Assembly (NCBI RefSeq): GCF_007665395.1
Contig: NZ_VDND01000010.1
Coordinates: 1 to 64,000, forward strand
DNA length: 64,000 nucleotides
Source: Pseudomonas oryzihabitans
GTDB lineage: Bacteria > Pseudomonadota > Gammaproteobacteria > Pseudomonadales > Pseudomonadaceae
Direction of reading: 5' to 3'
The first letter of the stretch is position 1, and the number at the start of each line of letters is the position of its first letter. A program made the translations under genes and the position numbers. The notes beneath the pieces are model-generated. The model made no database searches. It had not been told where the DNA came from and was given only the letters and a program-made list of their open reading frames with translations. Below, in pieces: positions 50,573-60,205 of this stretch.

Positions 50573-52987
50573 ATGCTCGAAGACTCAACTCAACGGCGTC
50601 ATCCGCCGGCCAAAACGCTTGGGCTCAGAAAAGTCGCGTTGATCGTGCTCGGTGTGGTGATTTTGGTCTTCGGGCTTGCCATGCTGGTCGGTGGGGTACG
50701 CCTTATCAGTCTTGGTGGCTCCTGGTACTTCGGGCTGGTGGGGTTGGGCATAGCCGTCTCAGGCGCTCTGATCGTGCGACGTCGCCCCACTGGGGTGGCG
50801 TTGTACCTGCTTGTCTTCGTAGCAACGATCGCATGGTCGGTTTGGGACGCAGGACTGACGTTCTGGCCGCTGTTTTCGCGCTTGGTCATGCCGGCGGTGC
50901 TCGCATTGTTGGTCTTGCTGCTCGCGTCTGCCTTCCGCGATGACTCACGCCCGCTACCCCGCCGCCCGGCTTACGCGCTGGCGGCGGTGCTGGCCGCGGC
51001 ATTGGTTGGCACCCTGTATTCCGCTTTCCAGCCACGGCCGCTGGCAACAGCCGACGCCATGCCGCCACCTGTGCCAGGTCATGCAATTGGCACCATTGCC
51101 GGCAATGACTGGCCTCACTATGGCCGTACACCGTCCGGCACGCGGTTCGCGCCGCTGGACCGGATCACCCCTCAGAACGTCGCTGGTCTACAGGTCGCCT
51201 GGACCTACCGGACGGGCGAGATTCCAAAACCCGAAAAAGGCGAAGGGTTTGTGGTCACCCCTCTGCACGTTAACGGGATGCTCTATGGCTGCACGCAGTC
51301 AAATCGGCTATTCGCTCTTGATGCCGAGACTGGTCAGGAACGTTGGCACTTCGATGCACATGGAAAGGGCAACAACCGCCCGCGCTGCCGCGGTGTTGGC
51401 TACCACGACGCCTCTACAGGCGCCGAGAACGCCCACGCTTCAGCGGCATCACAGGTAGCGGCGGCCTGCACGCGCCGCATCATCTCCACCACGGTGGACG
51501 CACGCATGGTGGCGGTCGATGCCCTCACCGGAGTTCCATGCGCAGACTTTGGCGAGAACGGTGTCGTTGACCTCGGCTCGGGTATGGGCGAGATCAAACC
51601 AGGATTCTATTTTCCAACCGCCGCGCCGACCATCGTGCGCAACCTGGTGATCGTTGGTGGATTGGTCTGGGACAACGCCGAGGTCGGCGAACCTTCCGGC
51701 GTGGTACGTGCCTTCGATGTGCAGAGCGGCGCCTTGGTTTGGGCGTGGGATCTAGGCAATCCCCGCATCGCCGCTCTGCCGCCAGAGGGCCAGAGCTATA
51801 CCCGGGGTACTCCCAACGTCTGGTCCACCCCGGCCTATGACGACGCCCTGGGACTGATCTATTTGCCGACCGGCAATGCCACGCCGGATTTTTGGGGTGG
51901 CAAGCGCAGCGAGGCCGCCGAAAAGTATTCCTCGTCCATCGTTGCGCTGGACATCGCCACAGGACGCGAGCGTTGGCATTTCCAGACCGTCCATCATGAC
52001 ATCTGGGACAACGACGTTCCCTCGCAGCCGGCACTTTATGACGTACCCGACGGCCGCGGCGGCACGATCCCCGCACTGATCCAAACCACCAAGACCGGTC
52101 AGATATTTATGCTCGACCGGCGCACCGGAACCCCCATCGCTGACGTACAAGAGCGGCCGGTTCCGCAGGGCGGTGTCGCCGACGATTGGACCTCGCCGAC
52201 GCAGCCCTTCTCAGTTGGGATGCCGGCCATCGGCACAGAGCCGCTCAGCGAGCAACGCATGTGGGGCATTACGCCGCTGGACCAGCTGGCGTGCCGCATC
52301 AGTTTCCGCAAGGCGCGCTACGAAGGTCAGTTCACCCCGCCAAGCGAACGCACCACGATCCATTACCCCGGCTGGTTCGGCGGCATGAACTGGGGATCGG
52401 TGTCGATCGCAGAAAACCTGGGCTACTTGATCGTCAACGACATCCGCGTGCCGGTAACCACCCGGCTGATTCCTCGCGCCGAATACGATGCTAGCAATCG
52501 AGGGCCGGGCGCCGAAAGCGCCGGTGCAGCTCAATTGGGCACGCCCTGGGGCATTGAGCAGGGCCGCTTCTTCTCACCGCTCGGGATTCCCTGCCAGGAG
52601 CCGCCCTACGGCACGCTCACAGCGATCGACCTTGCCACACGGCACGTTGCCTGGCAGATCCCGCTCGGCACGGTCGAAGACGCCGGTCCGTTGGGCATTC
52701 CGACGCGCATGCCAATGCCGATCGGCATGCCGACACGCGGCGGACCAGTGACCACCTCCAGCGGCATCATCTTCATGGCCGGCACTCAGGACTACTACCT
52801 GCGCGCGATTGATGTCCGTACCGGGCGCGAGCTGTGGAAGGGGCGGCTGCCCGTGGGCGCGGAGACCACGCCGATGACCTACATCGCGCCGCGTAGCGGC
52901 CGCCAGTTCGTTGTCATCAGCGCCGGCGGCACCGATGCGAGCAAGCAGATGGGGGACTATGTAGTGGCGTTCGCGCTGCCTGAGTAA
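50573..52987 (+). CDS. gcd: Membrane-bound PQQ glucose/quinate dehydrogenase
   Basis: 804 residues. Five N-terminal membrane helices (about 20-145) are followed by a periplasmic eight-bladed quinoprotein propeller: NDWPHYGRTPSGTRFAPLD, then GVGYHDAS, WSTPAYDDALGLIYLPTGNA and ETTPMTYIAPRSGRQFVVIS. This is the Gcd/QuiA family, which oxidises glucose or quinate/shikimate and passes electrons to ubiquinone; glucose versus quinate cannot be settled by eye. No pqq biosynthesis genes are in the window, so cofactor would come from elsewhere in the genome. Confidence 0.88.
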   Translation: MLEDSTQRRHPPAKTLGLRKVALIVLGVVILVFGLAMLVGGVRLISLGGSWYFGLVGLGIAVSGALIVRRRPTGVALYLLVFVATIAWSVWDAGLTFWPLFSRLVMPAVLALLVLLLASAFRDDSRPLPRRPAYALAAVLAAALVGTLYSAFQPRPLATADAMPPPVPGHAIGTIAGNDWPHYGRTPSGTRFAPLDRITPQNVAGLQVAWTYRTGEIPKPEKGEGFVVTPLHVNGMLYGCTQSNRLFALDAETGQERWHFDAHGKGNNRPRCRGVGYHDASTGAENAHASAASQVAAACTRRIISTTVDARMVAVDALTGVPCADFGENGVVDLGSGMGEIKPGFYFPTAAPTIVRNLVIVGGLVWDNAEVGEPSGVVRAFDVQSGALVWAWDLGNPRIAALPPEGQSYTRGTPNVWSTPAYDDALGLIYLPTGNATPDFWGGKRSEAAEKYSSSIVALDIATGRERWHFQTVHHDIWDNDVPSQPALYDVPDGRGGTIPALIQTTKTGQIFMLDRRTGTPIADVQERPVPQGGVADDWTSPTQPFSVGMPAIGTEPLSEQRMWGITPLDQLACRISFRKARYEGQFTPPSERTTIHYPGWFGGMNWGSVSIAENLGYLIVNDIRVPVTTRLIPRAEYDASNRGPGAESAGAAQLGTPWGIEQGRFFSPLGIPCQEPPYGTLTAIDLATRHVAWQIPLGTVEDAGPLGIPTRMPMPIGMPTRGGPVTTSSGIIFMAGTQDYYLRAIDVRTGRELWKGRLPVGAETTPMTYIAPRSGRQFVVISAGGTDASKQMGDYVVAFALPE

Positions 52988-53071
52988 ACCAGGACTCAAC
53001 TTGAGGCTGACCGAATGCAGAATGACCTTCGATCCCGCATTGACACTTGAAGAAAATATCAGTGCCCGAAT

Positions 53072-53106
53072 GTCGCCCAGCAGCGCCTAAGGCGCTGTTA
53101 GGCGAC
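53072..53106. terminator. Strong hairpin after gcd
   Basis: GTCGCC-cag-CAGCGCC-taa-GGCGCTG-tta-GGCGAC: two stacked perfect stems of 6 and 7 bp. No T-run. It may end the gcd transcript. Confidence 0.5.
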
Positions 53107-53640
53107 GGAACGGATGCCAGACTACGCGCCGATTCTCTAGATCGACCCAATAATATTCGAGTATGCAGATTTCGGCGCGACGGCCAGCAAGCTCGAATTG
53201 CAGGCGCATCGCCAGTGACGTAGTTCTTCAGTCCTTACACCTCCAGCCTCTCCAGATGGTGGAACATCTGCGCCAACTCGTCGTCCACGATGAGCCGGGT
53301 TTCCTTGGCAGGCGGGTACACCTGAACATGGCGGCATGGATTCGTGCTGTCCGGGCGATGGCCCGACATCTCGGCCAGGTTGAACATCTTGCACAGGACG
53401 CCGAATGCATTGTTCGCTTCGGCCGGCCTGCAGGCCAGCTTTTCCATCAATCCGGCAATGTCGGGTCGCTTCCTTCTTGCGGCCCATCAGCGGGGCGGTG
53501 CAGCGGTTAATGACTCTCTGATAGCCGCGCTGCGTGCTCAGCTTGCCGCGCTTCTTGTAGTAGTCCTCCATGTGCTTCTTGTACAACGCTTTGACGGTAG
53601 AAGCCGTGCGCTTCGAACTTCATGGCACGGCTTGGACAGA
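53107..53640 (-). pseudogene. Tyrosine integrase remnant
   Basis: Pieces in two frames read MYKKHMEDYYKKRGKLSTQR, then EANNAFGVLCKMFNLAEMSG, HRPDSTNPCRHVQVYPPAKE, TRLIVDDELAQMFHHLERLE, LQFELAGRRAEI and YYWVDLENRRVVW. This is the core-binding domain and first part of the catalytic domain of a phage-type integrase. Frameshifts break it and the His-x-x-Arg and Tyr boxes are missing. It lies at the right end of the metabolic island and may be what inserted it. Confidence 0.75.
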
Positions 53641-53833
53641 TGAACATCTGAATGATAGGGAGGGCTATGGGATATCGGAGCTCCAGGCCAGGTCGACGTC
53701 GGGATCCTGATCCTTGATCCCAATGGTTGCTTGCTCGAGGACCTGCCTCAGTTTTAACTTCCCTATCAGGCGCCTTTCTTTTGTCAGGCCTATTGACCAG
53801 CTACAGCGCCGCTTTCAGAATTCATCCCACATG

Positions 53834-53962
53834 CCGCTGACGTTGTCAGCCATGCCCAGGTGGTCAGGATCTCAAGACCACGGCGCCCCGCGCTGATCCA
53901 GCCCTAAGCTTGCCGAGCATCCGGTAGCGCAAGCGGTCGGCCACGCCGATGGATGCACCTCT
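53834..53962 (+). repeat. ICE leader repeat R3
   Basis: Third copy of the leader repeat: CCGCTGACGTTGTCAGC, AGGATCTCAAGACC, GATCCAGCCCTAAGC, GATGGATGCACCTC. Lies 71 bp before the truncated DUF3275 gene at 54033. The inverted repeat has one change. Confidence 0.65.
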
Positions 53963-53979
53963 CACCGTTTTCTCCCACA

Positions 53980-54013
53980 GGGCACGCCATCCCCTGTCGG
54001 GCATGGCGTGCCC
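53980..54013 (+). other. Leader hairpin before the DUF3275 fragment
   Basis: GGGCACGCCAT-cccctgtcgggc-ATGGCGTGCCC, perfect 11-bp stem, 20 bp before ATG 54033. Confidence 0.65.
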
Positions 54014-54032
54014 CCTATCCACGAGGACCGCC

Positions 54033-54170
54033 ATGATCAAGATCCCCGGCCATCTGGCCATCCGCACCATCCAGGGACGCAACGGCGCCTTCAACGTCGG
54101 CCGGCTCTCTACCTCTATCGGCGAATTTGTCATCAAGGACGCTGTGCTCGAGCAACACGTCGAGGGCAAG
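54033..54170 (+). pseudogene. Truncated DUF3275-family ICE protein
   Basis: GAGGACCGCC precedes ATG 54033. MIKIPGHLAIRTIQGRNGAF, then NVGRLSTSIGEFVIKDA is the N-terminus of DUF3275 proteins of PAPI-1-like ICEs. After about 46 codons (VEGK) it runs into the 73-bp repeat and then dnaE2 sequence, so three quarters of the gene is missing. The leader R3 and hairpin are intact, indicating a recent break. Confidence 0.75.
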
Positions 54171-54242
54171 ATCACAGGTAAAAGGATCCAGAACGGGTTT
54201 TTCTGGCGCTTACGAAATCGCAGCGACTGGGACAGCTCAGAA
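54170..54242. repeat. 73-bp exact repeat, copy 2 (at a chimeric junction)
   Basis: Identical to 28621-28693. Joins the DUF3275 fragment on its left to the dnaE2 fragment on its right; it belongs to neither gene. Confidence 0.9.
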
Positions 54243-55986
54243 GCGCGAATCGGGCTTCGATCCTGATAGCCCCCTGCTCTACCGGATTCTGGTGCTCACC
54301 GGTGAGCTGATCGGCTTCCCACGGCACCTCTCCCAGCACCCGGGCGGTTTCGTCATCGCCGACCAGACACTGGATACCCTGGTGCCGGTGGAGAATGCGG
54401 CTATGGAGGGTAGGACGGTCATCCAGTGGGACAAGGACGACCTCGATGCGATGGGCCTGCTTAAGGTCGACATCCTCGCCCTGGGCATGCTCAGCGCTCT
54501 GCGCCGCTGCTTCGACTTGGTCAAAGGCTACCGAGGCGAGGAACTGACGCTGGCCACCGTCCCCCAGGAGGACAAGCCGACCTACGCCATGATCAGCCGG
54601 GCCGATACGCTAGGGGTTTTCCAGATCGAATCCCGCGCACAGATGGCGATGCTGCCGCGGCTACGACCGCAGACCTTCTACGACCTGGTGATCGAGGTGG
54701 CCATCGTCCGGCCGGGCCCCATCCAGGGAGGGATGGTCCATCCGTACCTGCGCCGGCGGACCGGCCAGGAAGAGATCAGCTACCCGCCGGCGCTCGAGCG
54801 CGTCTTCGGCCGAACGCTGGGTGTCCCGCTGTTCCAAGAGCAGGTGATGGAGCTTGCCATCCTCGCCGCGGACTACACTCCGGGCGAAGCCGATCAGCTA
54901 CGGCGTAGCATGGCGGCCTGGAAGCGGCATGGCGGGCTGGGGCCGCACCGGGAGCGGCTCACCTCACGCATGCTCGCCAACGGCTATACCGCGGAGTACG
55001 CCGCGGACATCTTCCGGCAGATCGAGGGGTTCGGCAGCTATGGCTTTCCTGAGTCCCATGCGGCCAGCTTCGCCCTGCTGACCTACGCTAGTTGCTGGCT
55101 TAAATGTCATGAGCCGGCGGCCTTCGCTGCGGCGCTGATCAACTCTTACCCGATGGGTTTCTACAGCCCCGACCAAATTCTGCAGGACGCTAGAAGGCAC
55201 CGGTTGCAGACCCTCCCGGTGGATGTGACCTGCAGCGACTGGGATTGCAGCCTTGAGCGGGTCGAGGACAGCTCGCAGCCGGCTATTCGGATGGGGCTGC
55301 GGATGGTACGCGGCCTGGCTGAAAAGGCAGGCCGCGCAGTTGAGCAGGCCCGCCGGCAGCGGCCGTTCCGCGATGTCACCGATGTGTGTCTGCGCGCAGG
55401 CCTGGATGCCAAGGCCCGGGAGTGCCTGGCAGATGCGGGAGCCTTAAAGGGGCTGGCCGGGCACCGGTTCCAGGCCCGCTGGGCAATGGCCGCAATCGAG
55501 CCGCAGCTGCCGCTCTTTGCTGAGGGCGCGGTCGTTGAGGAGGAGATCCAGGAGCTGGTCGCCCCGACCGCGGGTGAGGACCTTCACTCGGACTATGCCT
55601 CGCTGGGTACTACCCTGGGGCCGCACCCACTCACCCTGCTGCGGCCGGAGCTGGAGGCCCGGCGGCTGATGAGCTCGCAAGACCTGAAGGAGCGGCGTCA
55701 TGGCCAACCGGCCCGGGTCGCTGGCCTGGTCGTCGGCCGGCAGCGCCCCGGTACCGCCAGTGGTGTCACCTTTGTGACGCTGGAAGACGAGTACGGGATG
55801 GTGAACGTAGTGGTGTGGCGCACCTTGGCAGAGCGCCAGAGACGCGAGTTGGTGGCCTCTCAGCTGATGCGAGTGGATGGCACCATCGAAACGCGAGATG
55901 GGGTGCTGCACGTAGTAGCCGGTCGTCTAGAGGACATCAGTGAGCTGCTGCAAGGACTAGATACGCGAAGCCGAGACTTTCACTAG
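54243..55986 (+). pseudogene. dnaE2: 5'-truncated error-prone DNA polymerase DnaE2
   Basis: About 580 codons. Recognisable parts: GFPRHLSQHPGGFVIADQTL, DILALGMLSALRR, GVFQIESRAQMAMLPRLRPQ, VAIVRPGPIQGGMVHPYLRR, PLFQEQVMELAI, GFPESHAASFALLTYASCWL, a helix-hairpin-helix region, and an OB-fold end (GVTFVTLEDEYGMVNVVVWR). A full DnaE2 is about 1,030 residues; the PHP domain and most of the palm are lost, so no polymerase is expected. No imuA or imuB precedes it. Confidence 0.85.
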
Positions 55987-56134
55987 CAGGGTGCACGGCA
56001 AGATATCACTAAGCGTGCAGACGGATCAGACACGTAGTATTGAGATCCAGTGGGAAAGGAAGGAGCGTATGTGAGTCGGGAGCTTTACTCCTATCTACGG
56101 AACACGAGTCATTCACTGAAATGGAAGGTTGAGC

Positions 56135-56980
56135 ATGGACGTTATGGATGGGCTGAAGGCCCTTGCCAGTGGATATCAATGGCTCAAGGGTCGCGTCAAT
56201 CCAGCCCGCCAGCTATCCAGCCGTATGCTTGATGTCTTCGATGCACACGGCGTACCGCGGTCTCGGATCAATTCCCTTTTTCCCGAGTCGCTACAACTGC
56301 CTGTGATGGCCTGGTCCGATGCTGATCACCTCAAGATGGTTGTCCAGCAAGGTCACATCGACTGGCTCATTGCACGGTTTGAGCTTCAGCGAGAATGGCT
56401 TGAAGGCAGCAGCCAGTCAGCAAATACGCACCTGTTCTGCTACAAGCAACCAAAGCTCCTCGAGGAATGGCTCGTCAGTCGCTCTGCTACCAACGACTCC
56501 GACTGTCTGCGGCTTCACGTCGTTGTTCCCGACGATTACGACGTTCAACAGCCACACGGATACTTCGCAATCGTGCTCGAGGTAATCCCAGAAGACGGCG
56601 TCGATGATGCATCGCGCTTCTATCACCTCGGCGAGGGTACGCATTTCGATCATCGTCCGAGCCTAATACACCTCGTTCAAGTGCAGGCCATAGCCTACTG
56701 CCATGGAGTAATCATGTGGCGCTCTACGCTTAGGCAACGAGCGCTGAATAAGCTCAGCTGTAATGAAGGGCTGACCCCCCTTTGGCTAGAGAAAAGACGG
56801 TCTCATCGCCACACAGCCGACCATGAGCTGTGGTCTCACTTTTCCGGGTCTGCGCCCTGGTTGACGACGTTGCGGCAAGACGCAATGCATGGATTACGCA
56901 CCGCAGGCCTTAGCGGAATTGTCGAGCGAATTGAGCTCGATCAAGCTCGCTACCTTTCCCAACGCAGATCACCAGGATAG
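56135..56980 (+). CDS. Hypothetical protein, 281 residues
   Basis: ATG 56135 with AAGG upstream. MDVMDGLKALASGYQWLKGR, then MLDVFDAHGVPRSRINSLFP and the conserved-looking PVMAWSDADHLKMVVQQGHI. The central part FYHLGEGTHFDHRPSLIHLV is followed by a histidine-containing segment. Soluble. No family recognised; DAHGVPRSRINSLFP looks like a DNA-binding helix pair. Stands alone between dnaE2 and a degenerate gap. Confidence 0.6.
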   Translation: MDVMDGLKALASGYQWLKGRVNPARQLSSRMLDVFDAHGVPRSRINSLFPESLQLPVMAWSDADHLKMVVQQGHIDWLIARFELQREWLEGSSQSANTHLFCYKQPKLLEEWLVSRSATNDSDCLRLHVVVPDDYDVQQPHGYFAIVLEVIPEDGVDDASRFYHLGEGTHFDHRPSLIHLVQVQAIAYCHGVIMWRSTLRQRALNKLSCNEGLTPLWLEKRRSHRHTADHELWSHFSGSAPWLTTLRQDAMHGLRTAGLSGIVERIELDQARYLSQRRSPG

Positions 56981-57420
56981 AGGGTACGACCTGCAACTCA
57001 ATGGCTTGCGGAGCACCATGTACATTTTTCAACACTTCAGCTGTCGCTCCTCAGAGGGCGGATAGCCAAAGCAAACCGAGTATTCCTCGATGAAGTGGGT
57101 GACCGAGGTGAAGCTGCGGGCAACCGCCACCTCTAACCCTGACAGAGCGGAATGCTACAGTGGGCGGCGGCCTTCGGTGATGGCAGTTCCAGGCAATAAC
57201 GTGTGGCCGCGATGTCGAGCTGCTTGCGAAACAGTCACTCGACCTGATCTGCGATCGGCCAACCTAGTCGCGCAGCTGCTCGATAGTAAGACGCGCTTCG
57301 ACATTGGCCTTCATCTGGGTTCACGCGCGCCGGCAGGCTCATCTGCACCTTGCGCGTTGAATTGAACTGGCGAAAGCGCAATTCCTCATTACTGCCCCGT
57401 AGACGTAGTAGGCAGTCAAT
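56981..57420. other. Degenerate gap, no intact gene
   Basis: The only longer frame (57090-57365) lacks a ribosome site. On minus, short stretches such as CFGYPPSEERQLK look protein-like but are broken. Possibly decayed mobile or regulatory genes. Confidence 0.4.
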
Positions 57421-58314
57421 TCACCGCTCCGCAAGCCGGTCGATCAAAACTCGCCAATCAAAAGGCTCGGCATATGAAATATCTTGGTCCGCCATCCGCT
57501 CCACCAGATCACGCTGAGCCGCACTGATTGCCAGACTCATGCGCGGCTCCAGACCCGCATCGGCAACGGTCTTGGCGACCTCCTCCATTTCTTCGGACCG
57601 GCGCCGACCGTGCTCCGCCACGCGGCTGATCAGATAGTGCGGTTGGCGAGCATCCCAACCCATGTGCGGGAAGCTCGCGTGAAGTGATGCGAGCACCCTC
57701 TCTTCCGCGCCATAGTGGCGGGCGGCCGACAGGCATTCAGTCGTAAGGGCTTCGAGCCCCTTGATCATTACGCTGCGACACATCTTGATGGCGGAAGCCA
57801 CGCCTACCTCTTCGGCCACCACCTTCACGTTGAAGCCAAGCTCGCCTAGCGTGTCAGCAAGGGCGGCGGCGTCGGTGCCGCCCAGGAGGAGCGGCGTAGC
57901 CAGGCGCTGAGGCGGCACCGGTGCCATGACGGCGACATCCAGGTAGGCGGCGCCACCTCTAGTTACAGCGCTCTCCCCCGCCTTCTTGGTCGCTGGCGCG
58001 ACAGAGTTCAGGTCAAGAAAGCACTGCCCGGGTTTCAGTAGCGTGCCTGCTTGCGTCGCGACCTCCAACGCGGATCCAGCGGTCACCGTGGAGAACACCA
58101 GGTCAGTGTCAATCAGAGCGTCGCTGAGGGTTCGGCACAGTTCGACCCCGGCAATCCGAGCCTTTTCCACCAGTCGTTTGCCGGCTTCAGGATCGGCAAC
58201 CAGCAGGTCGTACGCCTTGACCGCAATGCCTCGCGAAGCGAGATCTGCAGCCAAGATTCCACCGGCTTCGCCATAGCCGACAAAGGTGACGCGGGGTAAG
58301 GAAACAGAGGTCAT
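57421..58314 (-). CDS. 6PGDH-like NAD(P)-dependent oxidoreductase (DUF1932)
   Basis: 297 residues. Rossmann motif VTFVGYGEAGGILAADLASR at residues 8-27; the middle DLVFSTVTAGSALEVA and FLDLNSVAPATKK follow 3-hydroxyisobutyrate/6-phosphogluconate dehydrogenases; the helical C-terminus fits DUF1932. The ATG overlaps the stop of the DctA-like gene (ATGA), so an operon. Could act on a gallate or lignin-derived intermediate; inference from context. Confidence 0.75.
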   Translation of the reverse strand: MTSVSLPRVTFVGYGEAGGILAADLASRGIAVKAYDLLVADPEAGKRLVEKARIAGVELCRTLSDALIDTDLVFSTVTAGSALEVATQAGTLLKPGQCFLDLNSVAPATKKAGESAVTRGGAAYLDVAVMAPVPPQRLATPLLLGGTDAAALADTLGELGFNVKVVAEEVGVASAIKMCRSVMIKGLEALTTECLSAARHYGAEERVLASLHASFPHMGWDARQPHYLISRVAEHGRRRSEEMEEVAKTVADAGLEPRMSLAISAAQRDLVERMADQDISYAEPFDWRVLIDRLAER

Positions 58315-59627
58315 TTGGTAGGCTCCAGCTGGGATGAAGAGGCGGTCGCTGCCGCGTCCGACGTGGATTGAGAGGGACCCCGAAGACAGGCGTCGAACGC
58401 ACTACGATCGAACAAACCCTCCCACCGCGAAATGACGAATACGGCAACGCTATTGCCGATCACATTGGTTGTCGAGGTCGCGATGGCCAGCACTCGATCG
58501 ATGCCAAACAACAGGCCGAGGCTACCCAGCGGTAGCACCCGGATCGACTCCAGGGTGGCGGCCAGTTTGATGACCGCGCCGCCCGCGGCGCCGGCTCCAC
58601 CTTTGGACGTCAGTAGCATCACGCCGAGTAGGATGATCACCTGCGAGGGACTGAGCGCCGTATCCGTCGCTTGCGAAAGAAAGCCCAGGCCGCACGCCAT
58701 GTACAGGCAGGCGCCGTCGATATTGAAGCTATAGCCAGCCGGCAAGACGAAGCCGACCACGGCCTTGTCGCACCCGGCGCGCGCCAGCTTTTCCACCAGC
58801 TTGGGAAAGGCTGCCTCGCTCGAGGCTGTGCCCATGGCAATGATGGCCTCTTCCTTGATGACGCGCAGGATGGCGAACAGCGACAGACCGGCCATCGCGC
58901 AGACCGCGCCCAGGATCACCAGGATGAAGGTCAGCACGCTCGCGTAATAGGTCAGGATGTAGCCCAGCAGGTAGAGCAGCGTGGCCGAGCCGAAACTGCC
59001 GACCGCTGCGGCCATCGCGCCAAAGGCGCCCAGGGGCGACAGCCGCATGATGTAACCAAGCAGCTTGAAGGTCAGCGTCTGTCCCTCTTCCAGCAGGCGC
59101 AGGGCCAGCCAATCCGGCTTGGCACAATGAGCGAGCGCGACGCCAACCAGGATGGAGACGAACAGCACCGGCAGGATATCGCCCGTGGTAAAGGCTGACG
59201 CCAGGGTCTTGGGAATGATGGAAAGCAGGAAATGCTCGAGACTGAAGCCGCCGCCAGCTAGGGCTCCTTCAACGGCCTGCGCCTGGTTGGCGGCGAGGCT
59301 GTCACCCATCTGCGCGTGAAGGCCTTCTCCAGGGCGCACCAGACTGACCACTACGAACCCAACCACCATCGCCAGGGTACTGACCACCTCGAAGTAGATC
59401 AGCGTCTTGATTCCGATCCGGCCAAGACGGCGGAAGTCACGGATATGGGCAATGCCCGAGACCACCGTAAAGAAGATCACCGGCCCGAGCAGCATCTTGA
59501 GCAAGGAGATGAACGCCGTGCCAAACGGCTTCATACGCTGCGCCAATGCAGGGTCGATGAGTCCCAGCAGGATGGCCAGAAAGATGGCGATGAGCACCTG
59601 CACATAGAGTTTGCCCAGTAGCTTCAC
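58311..59627 (-). CDS. DctA-like dicarboxylate:cation symporter
   Basis: 438 residues with eight or more membrane helices. Signatures: TASSEAAFPKLVEKLA, PAGYSFNIDGACLY, TSKGGAGAAGGAVIKLAATL and DRVLAIATSTTNVIGN, the hairpin and substrate-binding motifs of the DAACS family (DctA, GltP). It probably imports a C4-dicarboxylate or an aromatic-pathway diacid. Divergent from galT across 578 bp. Confidence 0.85.
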   Translation of the reverse strand: MKLLGKLYVQVLIAIFLAILLGLIDPALAQRMKPFGTAFISLLKMLLGPVIFFTVVSGIAHIRDFRRLGRIGIKTLIYFEVVSTLAMVVGFVVVSLVRPGEGLHAQMGDSLAANQAQAVEGALAGGGFSLEHFLLSIIPKTLASAFTTGDILPVLFVSILVGVALAHCAKPDWLALRLLEEGQTLTFKLLGYIMRLSPLGAFGAMAAAVGSFGSATLLYLLGYILTYYASVLTFILVILGAVCAMAGLSLFAILRVIKEEAIIAMGTASSEAAFPKLVEKLARAGCDKAVVGFVLPAGYSFNIDGACLYMACGLGFLSQATDTALSPSQVIILLGVMLLTSKGGAGAAGGAVIKLAATLESIRVLPLGSLGLLFGIDRVLAIATSTTNVIGNSVAVFVISRWEGLFDRSAFDACLRGPSQSTSDAAATASSSQLEPTK

Positions 59628-60205
59628 GGTGGCCTCTTCGATTTGTTGTTATTTGTCTTACTTAACGCTGCCAGCGGCCCACCGCCCGGGACAATGCATT
59701 CAGGCGGCACCGGCATACGTTTTTTTTATCGAGCGCCCTGGCCATCGCAGCTTGCCGGCGTGATAAACGCACACCGGCAGGCTGGCAGCCCCTTTCGTTG
59801 CTGTGTCAGGCACTCCGCTGATCGACCGGCGCGTACGTGAGCTGCGCCGTATCCGAGCTTGCGTTCCTCACCTACCGAGGGCCGCCTGCAACGGCTTGCT
59901 GCAGTGGTCGGCGCTGGGCAGCTCCGCAGCCGACCTTGTTCTGCCGACAGTGCTACCAGAAGCGCAAAGCTAGCCTGGCAGATCCGCCATCATCACGAGA
60001 AGATCCAGCGCGCCTGACGGCCCCGTGACCCATGGAGAGCACTGAGGCAAAAACATGCCCACAAAAAAAACAGATACCTCGTTAATGATTTGGCTGAGGT
60101 GCCCAACAGCCTTCCTCTCTACATTGGGCGTGCCGCAAAGGCGGAAATAGGTCCTGTGTCGCACTGCAACGGGATCGCCACCAATAAAAAAAATAGGGTA
60201 CTCCC
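59628..60205. promoter_or_regulatory. Divergent intergenic region between dctA-like gene and galT
   Basis: 578 bp without a convincing gene. It must contain both promoters. AT-rich runs near 60050-60090 and 60180-60195 are candidate promoter or regulator sites; no clear LysR-type T-N11-A box was identified. Confidence 0.4.

Noticed and set aside
53072..53106. Integron attC-like hairpin (GCCTAAC next to paired arms)
   Set aside because: Too short (35 bp), arms are perfectly stacked without the extrahelical bases of attC, and no integron integrase or cassette is nearby. Kept as a probable transcription end.
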